Part shown: one piece after another, positions 47,757 to 56,378 of the stretch
Position numbering within the stretch: position 1 is the first letter of the stretch
How the letters are laid out: the number at the start of each line of letters is the position of its first letter
NCBI GenBank assembly: GCA_015655145.1
Contig: JAATFO010000049.1
Location: 56,521 to 120,520, forward strand
DNA from: Enterobacterales bacterium
GTDB lineage: Bacteria; Pseudomonadota; Gammaproteobacteria; Enterobacterales; Enterobacteriaceae
DNA: 64,000 bases
Direction: 5' to 3'
Position numbers and translations under genes: made by a program
Notes under the pieces: model-generated
What the model saw: the letters and a program-made list of their open reading frames with translations, nothing else
Told to the model about the DNA's origin: nothing
The model's database searches: none

Positions 47757-48461
47757 AGATTTAAGATCACCGAATAGTACATGCAACCACTGATGCGAAA
47801 GCTAGCGTTTTTGTAAGAATTTGTATGGCAATGCGCTAATACTGTCATTAATGTTAGACATATGTAAGCCTGTTTTTTATATAAAACCCTCATACTTTCT
47901 GGTTTTTTATCGGATCCGTCCATAGAAATGTTGCTGTTTTTACATCAGAAAAGCATTAAGTGGTAAAAAATGGTAATGCTTCTCCCGATAATGTCGCTCG
48001 ACACATTGTCAGTGTGCCGTCATTTTCACTCACGAACTCTTGGTGTTGCGGGCTTAATTAATTATCGGTCCGTTATTATCATACTGCGCATCACTGTAAG
48101 CCCGGAGCCTTTATATCAGTGGATTTGAGGTGAGCAACGAACGATCCCTTGTGCTGTAAGGCGTTACAGGGAGTCGCGCTATAAAGAATGGCTATTTTAG
48201 TACAGCATTCAGTAATGCACAGCATAAAATGCATGATGTGCGGATACAGGCAGTCGGCATCACGTTTTATAATGGTTGTGTCGCGGCAAGAAAAGAATAT
48301 AAAAAAGCCTCATTTTGGCTGGACTTAGCTAAGGTAATCATAGCGGAGTCTTGTCCGCAGCTGAGTGAGTAACAAGTCAGCATCAATAGATTGCAGTCTG
48401 GATGATAGAGGCTGGTTTATTGTGTGTTTTTCCAATAAGTTATCTGGATTTAAGGGTGTTT
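47757..48461. promoter_or_regulatory. Divergent control region of the two sphingolipid operons
   Basis: 705 bp between the acyl ligase (minus) and the ceramide-synthase gene (plus). It must hold both promoters. No recognisable operator, hairpin or gene seen. Confidence 0.5.
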
Positions 48462-49586
48462 ATGATTCGCATTGAAAAAGTCATGGATAAGCGTGAGCTC
48501 AAGTCCTTCATCGCTTTTCCTTCTTCACTGTATCGCGATGATCCTAACTGGATTGATCCCTTGTATCTGGAGCGTGTAGAGCATCTTTCTGAGAAAAACC
48601 CGGCGAGTGAACATATCGAATGGCAGGCATGGGTAGCTAAAAAAGAGGGTAAGGTTGTCGGGCGGATAACGGCACAAATTGATGCGTTACACCGCGAGCT
48701 TTATGGTGAGGATAGCGGGCACTTTGGCATGATTGATGCCATTGATGATCCAGACGTCTTTAGTGCGTTATTTACGGCGGCGGAAGATTGGCTGCAAGCT
48801 AAAGGAGCGCGAAAAATCACCGGGCCTTTTAGCCTGAATATCAATCAGGAAAGCGGCTTGTTGATTGATGGTTTTGATACCCCACCGTCTGCATTGATGC
48901 CGCACGGTAAGCCTTATTATGCCGCAAGAGTCGAGCAGCAAGGATATACGCAAGGGATAGACTTATTGGCGTATTGGATGCGTCGCACAGACTTGCATTT
49001 TTCTTCGTCATTAAGCCGGCTTATGGAACAAGTGCGCAAAAAGGTGACCATTCGTTGTATTAATCGTAAGCAGTTTAGTGAGGAAATGCAGGTTCTGCGG
49101 CAGATCTTTAACTCTGGATGGCAGAATAATTGGGGATTTGTTCCTTTTACTGAACATGAGTTCGCCACCATGGGGGATCAACTGAAGTTCTTAGTCCCGG
49201 ATGACATGATTTATATTGCTGAGATAGATTCAGTTCCTTGTGCCTTTATTGTTGGTTTACCCAATATTAATGAGGCTATCGGCGGTTTAAATGGACGCTT
49301 ATTACCGTTTGGCTGGGCGAAGCTATTGTGGCGTCTGAAAGTCAGTGGTGTTCGTACCGCCAGAGTGCCTTTAATGGGGGTTCGCCATGAGTATCAATTT
49401 AGCCGCATGGGGCCAGTTATTGCGCTGTTATTGATTGAAGCGTTACGTGACCCGTTCGCGAAGCGAAATATCGATGCTTTAGAGATGTCCTGGATCTTAG
49501 AGTCTAATACCGGGATGCGTACAATTCTTGAACGAATTGGTGCGATTCCCTATAAGCGCTATCGGCTGTATGAAAAGCAGCTCTAA
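48462..49586 (+). CDS. bcerS: Bacterial ceramide synthase-like acyltransferase (GNAT fold)
   Basis: 374 aa. Segments such as FIAFPSSLYRDDPNWIDPL and KITGPFSLNINQESGLLIDGFDTPPSALMPHG resemble the GNAT-fold family that includes the Caulobacter ceramide synthase. It would N-acylate the sphingoid base made by Spt. I chose the ATG at 48462 (MIRIEKVMDK), preceded by AAGGG; the extra 20 residues upstream are not family-like. It is followed by a DgkA gene in the same direction. The assignment rests on recognised motifs and operon company. Confidence 0.82.
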   Translation: MIRIEKVMDKRELKSFIAFPSSLYRDDPNWIDPLYLERVEHLSEKNPASEHIEWQAWVAKKEGKVVGRITAQIDALHRELYGEDSGHFGMIDAIDDPDVFSALFTAAEDWLQAKGARKITGPFSLNINQESGLLIDGFDTPPSALMPHGKPYYAARVEQQGYTQGIDLLAYWMRRTDLHFSSSLSRLMEQVRKKVTIRCINRKQFSEEMQVLRQIFNSGWQNNWGFVPFTEHEFATMGDQLKFLVPDDMIYIAEIDSVPCAFIVGLPNINEAIGGLNGRLLPFGWAKLLWRLKVSGVRTARVPLMGVRHEYQFSRMGPVIALLLIEALRDPFAKRNIDALEMSWILESNTGMRTILERIGAIPYKRYRLYEKQL

Positions 49587-49674
49587 TCAGGCGGATATGC
49601 GTCGTTTTGTCTTTGACGTCCCCGATGAGTGGGGGAACACAGATAGCCTTCGTTTGTTATAAGAGCAGAGATTC

Positions 49675-50034
49675 ATGTCATTTGAAAAGAAGAAAGGAAT
49701 CAAGCGATTAATAAGCAGTATAAATAACTCACTGGCGGGTTTTGTTGATGCTTTGCTCACAGAAGATGCTTTTCGACAGTTGTTTATTATTAACTCGATA
49801 TTACTGATTATCGCATTTTTCCTCGACGTTACAAAAATAGAGCGTTTGTTCTTAATTTCCAGTTGCTTTCTTTTACTGGTCGTTGAGTTGATTAACACAG
49901 CGATTGAAACCGTGGTAGATCGTATTTCTTTAGAGATACATCCCTTATCAAAGCGAGCAAAAGATTTGGGCGGCGCGGCGCAGTTAATCACTGTGGTGAT
50001 GACGATTATAATTTGGCTAATTATTTTGCTTTAA
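49675..50034 (+). CDS. dgkA: DgkA-type lipid kinase, candidate ceramide kinase
   Basis: 119 aa, three transmembrane helices, prokaryotic diacylglycerol kinase. Catalytic-site residues E71, N74 and E78 (ELINTAIETVVDR) match the E. coli E69, N72, E76 pattern in spacing. It follows the ceramide-synthase-like gene at 88 bp. E. coli DgkA is known to phosphorylate ceramide, so here it is likely the dedicated ceramide kinase that makes an anionic sphingolipid. It could be a plain diacylglycerol kinase; a housekeeping dgkA beside plsB or lexA is not visible in this window. Confidence 0.88.
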   Translation: MSFEKKKGIKRLISSINNSLAGFVDALLTEDAFRQLFIINSILLIIAFFLDVTKIERLFLISSCFLLLVVELINTAIETVVDRISLEIHPLSKRAKDLGGAAQLITVVMTIIIWLIILL

Positions 50035-50195
50035 TCATGGTAAAACGCTGTGTCGCCGGGCAAGAATAATAACTTGCCCGCCACGCCAAGGCTCGTTTGC
50101 CGCTGTCACGTTCTCGACTTAAGTTCTACGCCCGTGTTGAAATTTCGTTGGCGTTATGCATCCGTCGGGATCCCTGCGGGATGAGATTCACCGCG

Positions 50196-50951
50196 CTATA
50201 ACGTGGTTACATGCCTACATTGAGAGGCGACAGCAACAGAAGAGATAGCATCCAGCGCTTTTTCCAGCACCTCATGATATGGCGCTCTGGCATCCAGATC
50301 CAGAATTCTGGCGCCATTGTAATTAAGCTTAACCATGACAGCAATTTTATCCCGCAACTCCTCATAACTATGGTCAGGTTTGCGCGAAAAGGCGGTATCG
50401 GCATCAATATCAAGGCGAATGATTAACGCAGGACGGTATAACGCCATCTCCTGATACAACCGCTGCTCACTTGCCGCTAAACGCGTCTTTAGCCAGCCTG
50501 TTGCGCGCTCCAGGCCAATACCGGGCCCATCATAGTAAAACCCCGAAATCTCTGCCTGCGGATAGCGATCGCTAATAACCAACACACCGCTTTGTGCTAA
50601 ACGCTGTACTTTGCGTAAATTAGCCATCCGAAACAATGAAAATCCATACATAATCAACGCAGCCCAGAGCGCCGGAGATTTGCTACTCATGCTCTGCGTT
50701 TTCTCTGACTTAGCCGCCAGGCGCCGCTCGAGCCACACACCAATGAAAGGCAGACGTCTAATTTTAGCGCCATCCTCTCCGGAGAGTAGCCCTAAATAAC
50801 GACGCTCGGTTACCCAATGGGGGCGCAGATTTTTTAATAAGTCTGCGGTAAGCGTAGACTTTCCCGTGCCGTCACAACCGACTACCGCGATAAGCCCGGC
50901 AATATAGCGCGGGGAAGGATCATTTTTGGTGTTCAATCTATCTGTTTGCAT
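50196..50951 (-). CDS. Thymidylate-kinase-like P-loop protein, paralogue 1
   Basis: 251 aa. Walker A GCDGTGKST near residue 26, DRYPQAE (about 132), and RKPDHSYEELRDK (about 195). The fold is that of TMP kinase, but the RKPDH box and insertion between the P-loop and DRYPQ are unlike true thymidylate kinases. Two further paralogues follow in the locus. The phosphoryl acceptor is unknown; a polar headgroup of the sphingolipid, or a precursor, is possible. Confidence 0.75.
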   Translation of the reverse strand: MQTDRLNTKNDPSPRYIAGLIAVVGCDGTGKSTLTADLLKNLRPHWVTERRYLGLLSGEDGAKIRRLPFIGVWLERRLAAKSEKTQSMSSKSPALWAALIMYGFSLFRMANLRKVQRLAQSGVLVISDRYPQAEISGFYYDGPGIGLERATGWLKTRLAASEQRLYQEMALYRPALIIRLDIDADTAFSRKPDHSYEELRDKIAVMVKLNYNGARILDLDARAPYHEVLEKALDAISSVAVASQCRHVTTL

Positions 50952-50993
50952 TTATTTCAGTATTAAAAGGTAATCACAAACCTGAATGCGTGA

Positions 50994-51707
50994 CTACGAA
51001 AGAGAGGTTCGAATCGCACGTAGCGACTCATCGAGAATCTTACTCGCCGGTTCACGACCATCTAAGTCAAGAATCTTTGCGCCATTAAAAGTAAGATGAG
51101 GTATGACTGTAATCTTCTCACGCAAAGCAGACAGCTTATGATCCGGTTTGCGTAAGTGCGCTGTCTGTTCATCAATATCAAGCCGAATCAATAACAGGGG
51201 TGGGTAAGAGGCCATCCATTGATACAATTTTTGCTCACGTTTTCTCAACATGCGCAGCCAGAAGTTACCGCCCACCGCCTTTGCAAGCTGCGGGCCATCG
51301 AAGCGAAACCCTGCCACCTCAGCTTGGGGGTAACGATCTGTTATCAGCAAATGCCCCTGCTGACTCTTCGCCAACATACGCCGGAACTTGTAAGCGCGCC
51401 AACAAGACAGTAAATAGATCACCAGTGAGGTTAGATTGCCCGGAGGGGCCGCAGGACGATCATGTACGCGATCAGACTTCGACAGCAAATAACGCCCAAA
51501 GGGAGCGCCAATAATGGGTAAACGGCTGATCCATTCGCCGATGCGCCCCGACGACTGCCCAAGATAAACCAGTTCCGTCGAGCCTTGTGCGGCAAGATGG
51601 CTTACCAGGCTGGCAGCCAACGTCGATTTACCCGACCCATCACAACCCGTTATTGCTATCACTCGCACCGGCGGATGATTAACAATAGGGCTAATCTGTT
51701 GACTCAC
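50994..51707 (-). CDS. Thymidylate-kinase-like P-loop protein, paralogue 2
   Basis: 237 aa. GCDGSGKST, DRYPQAEVAGFRFDGP and RKPDHKLSALREK repeat the pattern of its neighbour, 42 bp away on the same strand, so the two form a small operon. Function unassigned. Confidence 0.75.
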   Translation of the reverse strand: MSQQISPIVNHPPVRVIAITGCDGSGKSTLAASLVSHLAAQGSTELVYLGQSSGRIGEWISRLPIIGAPFGRYLLSKSDRVHDRPAAPPGNLTSLVIYLLSCWRAYKFRRMLAKSQQGHLLITDRYPQAEVAGFRFDGPQLAKAVGGNFWLRMLRKREQKLYQWMASYPPLLLIRLDIDEQTAHLRKPDHKLSALREKITVIPHLTFNGAKILDLDGREPASKILDESLRAIRTSLS

Positions 51708-51857
51708 ATCGAAAAATCCAAGATTAAAAAAACTATTGTATGCTAACTCACCTGACGTTCAAGATATTTTTTTCACTTAGCTGTAACAACGACATTGGCG
51801 ACATTCCGTTTTCCAAATGGTATATTCAGCGCAATATCGACAGAAGAGAATATTGTT

Positions 51858-52583
51858 ATGTCTTCAAAACTCCCGCCGCTCATAGCCGTTATTGGCAGCG
51901 ATGGTTCGGGTAAATCCACCGTCTGCGAACATCTTATTACCTGTGTAGAAAAATATGGGCCTGCAGTGAGGGTTCATTTGGGTAAACAAGCAGGAAATGT
52001 AGAGCGCGCGCTGGTAAAACTGCCCTTCATGGGCAACTCTTTAAGCAAATCCATTGAACGTAATAAAGTCAAAGTCAACAAGTCTGCACCGGGTCCCCTG
52101 GCTGCTTTAGTCATTATGTCTTTCGTGATCCGCCGATTACTGCGCTTTCGTCGTATGCTGGCTTTTCGTCGACGCGGGCTAATGGTATTAACCGACCGTT
52201 TTCCGCAGGTCCAGATCCCTGGTGCTTATGATGGCACGTTACTGCCTGCTAACGTACCTGATAGTCGCTTTGTTACATGGCTGGCGGGGCGTGAACATGC
52301 GGCATTTCAATGGATGGCCGAGCAAAAACCAGATTTAGTGATAAAACTCAATGTAGATCTTGATGTTGCTTGCGCTCGCAAGCCTGATCATCGTCGGGAA
52401 TCACTGGCTAAAAAAGTGGCGGTGACGTCGCAATTAATGTTCGAAGGCGCTCAAATTGTTGATATCGATGCCAATAAACCACTTGATGACGTGGTTTATG
52501 CCGCTGAAAAGGCCGTAACGAATTTTATGGCAGCGCGTGAGCATAGCGATGTTCATGAAGGCAAGTCCGCCGCCAATCCATAA
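51858..52583 (+). CDS. Thymidylate-kinase-like P-loop protein, paralogue 3
   Basis: 241 aa from the ATG at 51858, at [21 protein letters not shown]; the ATG at 51795 adds residues unlike the family. The [14 protein letters not shown] and [13 protein letters not shown] segments match the other two. It is transcribed divergently from paralogue 2. Function unassigned. Confidence 0.75.
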   Translation: MSSKLPPLIAVIGSDGSGKSTVCEHLITCVEKYGPAVRVHLGKQAGNVERALVKLPFMGNSLSKSIERNKVKVNKSAPGPLAALVIMSFVIRRLLRFRRMLAFRRRGLMVLTDRFPQVQIPGAYDGTLLPANVPDSRFVTWLAGREHAAFQWMAEQKPDLVIKLNVDLDVACARKPDHRRESLAKKVAVTSQLMFEGAQIVDIDANKPLDDVVYAAEKAVTNFMAAREHSDVHEGKSAANP

Positions 52584-52590
52584 TCATTCG

Positions 52591-52609
52591 CACAGGCCGC
52601 TGGCCTGTG
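52591..52609. terminator. Bidirectional hairpin between convergent genes
   Basis: Perfect 8-bp stem CACAGGCC/GGCCTGTG with a GCT loop, between paralogue 3 (stop 52583) and the sigma-54 activator (stop 52633). Confidence 0.65.
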
Positions 52610-52632
52610 TCTCCAGCCTGCGCGGGGTGGGT

Positions 52633-54591
52633 TCATTCTCTCAGATTCGCTAAGCAAATGTGCCACCGGTTGAGTTTGTTATACAGCGCAGTACGTGAAA
52701 TCCCCAGTTGTTGCGAAGCCTGCCGAATATTACCCTTGTGAGTGCGAATCGCCTGGAGGATATAGGTGCGTTCATTATCCTGGAGCAAATTGCTGGGTTT
52801 TGACCCTGTATCCGAAACGTTCAGCGCAATCTCTGAGGGGAGGTCGGATACATCTATCGTTACCCCATCACACAAGTTCACTATTCGTTCAACCAGGTTT
52901 TCCAGCTCACGCACGTTGCCTGGCCAGCGCCATGCCTGCAGACAGGCCATTGCTTCAGGGGCCACCTGGGGTGGCGTTTTATTCAGCCGCGGACATAATG
53001 CGCTGATAAAGGTATTCACAAGGTCAGGGATATCACTTTGACGTTCCCGTAATGATGGGATAACCAGTGAAATGACATTCAGCCGATAGAACAGATCGCG
53101 CCGAAAAGCGCCTTTTTCCACGGCATTGTGCAAATCGCAATGTGTCGCCGCCACAATACGCACGTTCACTTTAATCGGATGCGCACCGCCGATGCGAAGA
53201 ACCTCGTTCTCCTGCAGCACGCGAAGCAGGCTGGTCTGCGCCTCCAGCGGCATTTCACCAATTTCATCAAGGAAAAGTGTTCCGCCGTCTGCCAGCTCAA
53301 ATTTACCGGCTGATCCGCCGCGTCTTGAACCGGTAAACGCGCCGTCTACGTAGCCGAATAATTCACTCTGCACCAGGTCGCGAGGCAGGGCGCCGCAGTT
53401 GATTGCCACAAACGATTCGTGGGCGCGATTGCTGGCATTATGTATTGCCTGGGCAAACAATTCTTTACCTGTGCCGCTTTCGCCAGTCAGTAATACCGTA
53501 CTGTCGCTTCGGCTACTGGCTCGGGCATGTTTAATCGCTTGTTGCAGGATGGGGGCATGCCCGCGAATCATGTCAAAGGTATAGCTGGCACTTACGCCAA
53601 GCACGTGTCGGGTTATCGCTCTGATACGCTTATTTTCACGCAAAGATAAAATGCGTCCGCCATCTGGCGCAGGCATTAATGAAACCAGGCAGGAAACGCT
53701 GCGTCTGCCGTCCGGCATGAACACCATTTCCCGGTCATTACAGCAAGGCATGCTGAGCAGGGATCCTGACTGAGGTTGCAACACATCGTCGATATACGCG
53801 TTGTCGCTATTTACGCCAGAAAATATCTGACGCGCATAGCGGTTCAGTATTTTGATGCGCCCTGCATGATCCCAGACCACCACGCCTTCATTCAGTGTTT
53901 CAAGAATTGATTGTTGTTCGGCCAGCAGCCGGCGTAGCGTGAGCTGTTGCCTGATGGCTTCCGCTGCAGCCTGAACGGTGCCGAGGGTATGTACATTGAA
54001 GTTATCCGACGTCGCGGTCAACGTCAGTACGCCAGTCATGCGGCCGCTAACATCGCGGACCGGCGCTGCGGCACATTGGCGGTTGCGCGTTCGCAATGCA
54101 TATTTCCAGTTTTCACTGCCCAGTACATAAACCAGCCGCTGTTCCTGTAAGCAACGCGCCGTACAGTTGGTGCCAAGAATCTCTTCACGCAGAATACTCC
54201 CAACCGGCGTCATGTCAGCACCGCAATAACTCAGCACGACGCCTTGTGCGTCGGTCAGGTTGATATGCCCGTCAGGGTTGTAAGCCAGCAGGTTTTCCAT
54301 CACGCTTCGTGCCACGGAAATGAGTTCACTGTTCTGATTCAGAATGAACTCTAACTCTGCGCTACCCGGGGCGATATAACTGAATGAATCAGGATCAATG
54401 CCGCGACGTCTGGAACGCTCCCATGATTGCAGAATACTTTTTCGGATCCCGCGTGGTTGTCCGCCTTGCAGAAATACCTGCCAGCCTTGAACAATCAAGC
54501 TGTCCCATTCCGCCGCTTCGCTACTTTCCGGCAGGCTGAAAATGGCATCACTTTCCTCTTTGATTAACAGCAGATCATTCAGCGATTGCAT
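52633..54591 (-). CDS. Sigma-54-dependent transcriptional activator (AcoR/DhaR-like)
   Basis: 652 aa enhancer-binding protein: an N-terminal GAF-like sensor (about 60-210), a PAS-like segment (about 235-320), an AAA+ domain with Walker A GESGTGKE and Walker B LFLDEIGEM, and a Fis-type helix-turn-helix (IRQASQQLGISRTALYNKL). The sigma-54 contact loop reads GAFTGS instead of the usual GAFTGA, and the change needs testing. It is divergent from the Gfo-TIM-binding-protein operon, which has a -24/-12 promoter, so it is the likely activator of that operon. Confidence 0.9.
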   Translation of the reverse strand: MQSLNDLLLIKEESDAIFSLPESSEAAEWDSLIVQGWQVFLQGGQPRGIRKSILQSWERSRRRGIDPDSFSYIAPGSAELEFILNQNSELISVARSVMENLLAYNPDGHINLTDAQGVVLSYCGADMTPVGSILREEILGTNCTARCLQEQRLVYVLGSENWKYALRTRNRQCAAAPVRDVSGRMTGVLTLTATSDNFNVHTLGTVQAAAEAIRQQLTLRRLLAEQQSILETLNEGVVVWDHAGRIKILNRYARQIFSGVNSDNAYIDDVLQPQSGSLLSMPCCNDREMVFMPDGRRSVSCLVSLMPAPDGGRILSLRENKRIRAITRHVLGVSASYTFDMIRGHAPILQQAIKHARASSRSDSTVLLTGESGTGKELFAQAIHNASNRAHESFVAINCGALPRDLVQSELFGYVDGAFTGSRRGGSAGKFELADGGTLFLDEIGEMPLEAQTSLLRVLQENEVLRIGGAHPIKVNVRIVAATHCDLHNAVEKGAFRRDLFYRLNVISLVIPSLRERQSDIPDLVNTFISALCPRLNKTPPQVAPEAMACLQAWRWPGNVRELENLVERIVNLCDGVTIDVSDLPSEIALNVSDTGSKPSNLLQDNERTYILQAIRTHKGNIRQASQQLGISRTALYNKLNRWHICLANLRE

Positions 54592-54627
54592 AGAGGCATC
54601 CTTTTTGATGTGGAATGTACATTTTAG

Positions 54628-54650
54628 TTACATGTGTAGTTGACATGTAA
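54628..54650. promoter_or_regulatory. Palindromic upstream activator site
   Basis: Arms TTACATGT and ACATGTAA with a 7-bp centre, 64 bp before the -24/-12 promoter. The overlapping AATGTACATT just to the left (54614-54623) is a second candidate half-site. It is the likely binding site for the Fis-type DNA-binding domain of the adjacent activator. Confidence 0.6.
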
Positions 54651-54713
54651 ATTTTATTTTCAGTTGTACCGACTTATTTGAGAAGTCGTTCACATAACGC
54701 CTTCTGATAAACC

Positions 54714-54729
54714 TGGCATCCGCTTTGCA
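54714..54729 (+). promoter_or_regulatory. Sigma-54 promoter (-24/-12)
   Basis: TGGCATCCGCTTTGCA matches TGGCA-N-N5-TTGCA with GG and GC exactly 12 bp apart, the invariant sigma-54 spacing. It reads rightward to the Gfo/Idh gene at 55365, about 640 bp away, across repeat copy 5. Confidence 0.75.
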
Positions 54730-54758
54730 GTCTGTATTTTAAGTTTCATACGACTAAT

Positions 54759-54901
54759 AGCCTATCCCATTAGGCAAATTTCACTTGCCACTTTGGCCCA
54801 GGGCAGTGCCCGAAATCCTCACGTACTGCGTGTACGCTCCGGTTTCTCCGCGCTGTCTGTGTCCACATTGACGGCGACAATAATACCTACTGGGATAGGC
54901 T
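54759..54901 (-). repeat. Dispersed ~145-bp inverted-end repeat, copy 5
   Basis: AGCCTATCCCA against TGGGATAGGCT gives perfect 11-bp termini. Sits just downstream of the sigma-54 promoter, inside the expected leader. Confidence 0.88.
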
Positions 54902-55364
54902 CTACGTTACGGTAAAAGTGACAGTATTATGCATAAATACGCGCGTAAGTTACCTCTGATTAGTGATTCTGTCGTCTGGTCCGTCCGCCTCATTATGGCG
55001 TATGACGCGGGGATGAGTGCTGATGCCATTACCTGCCAAACGAAATTTATTGAATTAACGCCATGACAAAGTGGATGGTCCGTTTCAAATTTTCATTCCG
55101 CACACCTGCGGGCGCAGGGGGGATTTCAGTGGTCATTGTTTCGGAATCAACACGCATTATTAACGTGTTGCTATTTGGGCGCTCCGCAGTGGAATTCGCG
55201 TTGACGCATTGGCGAGTCCCATCAACGTATGTTGCGCGACGTATGACGGGTGCATATCGCACTATTGGTGCTGTTTAAACCCGGTTGTTTTGCCATCGGG
55301 GAGCGAGCGACAAAAACAATCTATTCAGCCCGCCTGGGCACATAATAAATAATGAGGAGCCGTA

Positions 55365-56378
55365 ATGAGTCATAAAACCGTGCGCGTTGGTCTGATTGGC
55401 GCAGGCCGTATGGGAAGTTTTCATGCCGAAAATCTCGCACTGCGTGTGCCTGGCGCCCGGCTTGTTGCCGTGGCCGATCTTCAGCATGGCGCAGCGCAAA
55501 AACTGGCCGATAAACTTGATGTGGCGAAAGCATATACCGATTTAACCACATTACTGAACGACAGTGAGATTGATGCTGTTGTCATTGCTGCACCAGCCCG
55601 TAGCCATGCAGAACTGGTGATTGCTGCGGCGCAGGCCGGTAAACATGTGTTTTGCGAAAAACCGATGGCGGTGACGATTGATGAAGCCGATCGTGCGATT
55701 GCCGCCGCTAAAAAAGCGGGCGTGGTTTTACAGGTTGGCTTCAACCGCCGCTTCAGTGCAGGTTTTGCCGCCGCGATTGCCGCTGTCAAAGCCGGGGAAA
55801 ATGGTATCACTCAACTCAGTCGTTCAGTCACCCGTGATCCCGTACTGCGTGATCCGGCACCTATTCCGCCATGGACCATTTTCCTCGAAACGTTGATCCA
55901 TGACTTTGATACGCTCCTGCACGTCAACCCGGGCGCTAAGCCCGTGGAAGTCTATGCACTGGCCGATGCACTGGTGCGTCCGGACTTTAAAGGTAAAGGT
56001 CTACTTGATACCGCGGTGGTGACCATCCGTTTTGATAATGGTGCAATTGCCACTGCGGAAGCTAACTTCCAGGCGGTATACGGTTATGACGTGCGCGGTG
56101 AGGTGTTTGGCAGCAAAGGTATGCTGCAGGCGGGAAACATCAACCTGAATAACTGTGTGCGCTATCACGCCGACGGTATCGCCATTGATACCTCGCGTAT
56201 GGACACCGACCTACTGCGTGAAGCTTATGTGGCTGAAATGACGGAGTTTTCCCGTTGTATTCGCCAGAGTGAAACGCCGCGAGCCAGCGGCGAGGATGCG
56301 CGTAATGCACTGGAAATTGCGCTGGCGTGTATTGTATCCGTACAGCAGCGTAAACCTGTTCTTTTGGGAGATCGCTAA
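55365..56378 (+). CDS. Gfo/Idh/MocA dehydrogenase, IolG-like
   Basis: 337 aa. GAGRMGSFHAENLA cofactor loop, CEKP with K99, NRRFSAGF and LIHDFDTLLH, all as in inositol 2-dehydrogenases. It belongs to a sigma-54-controlled operon distinct from the main iol region; its stop overlaps the next start (TAATG). The probable substrate is a cyclitol, not fixed. Confidence 0.88.
   Translation: MSHKTVRVGLIGAGRMGSFHAENLALRVPGARLVAVADLQHGAAQKLADKLDVAKAYTDLTTLLNDSEIDAVVIAAPARSHAELVIAAAQAGKHVFCEKPMAVTIDEADRAIAAAKKAGVVLQVGFNRRFSAGFAAAIAAVKAGENGITQLSRSVTRDPVLRDPAPIPPWTIFLETLIHDFDTLLHVNPGAKPVEVYALADALVRPDFKGKGLLDTAVVTIRFDNGAIATAEANFQAVYGYDVRGEVFGSKGMLQAGNINLNNCVRYHADGIAIDTSRMDTDLLREAYVAEMTEFSRCIRQSETPRASGEDARNALEIALACIVSVQQRKPVLLGDR

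Larger units (their letters stand above)
54592..55364 (+). promoter_or_regulatory. Sigma-54 control region upstream of the Gfo operon
   Basis: About 770 bp without a supported gene. It carries the palindromic upstream site, the -24/-12 promoter, and repeat copy 5 in what would be a long leader. No gene is called in 54902-55364. Confidence 0.65.

Noticed and set aside
50196..52583. True thymidylate kinase genes
   Set aside because: Three tandem paralogues with an unusual RKPDH box, away from holB; a housekeeping tmk is not expected here.
55047..55278. Short frames on both strands near 55.1 kb
   Set aside because: Mutual overlap on opposite strands and no family; more likely leader DNA of the sigma-54 operon.
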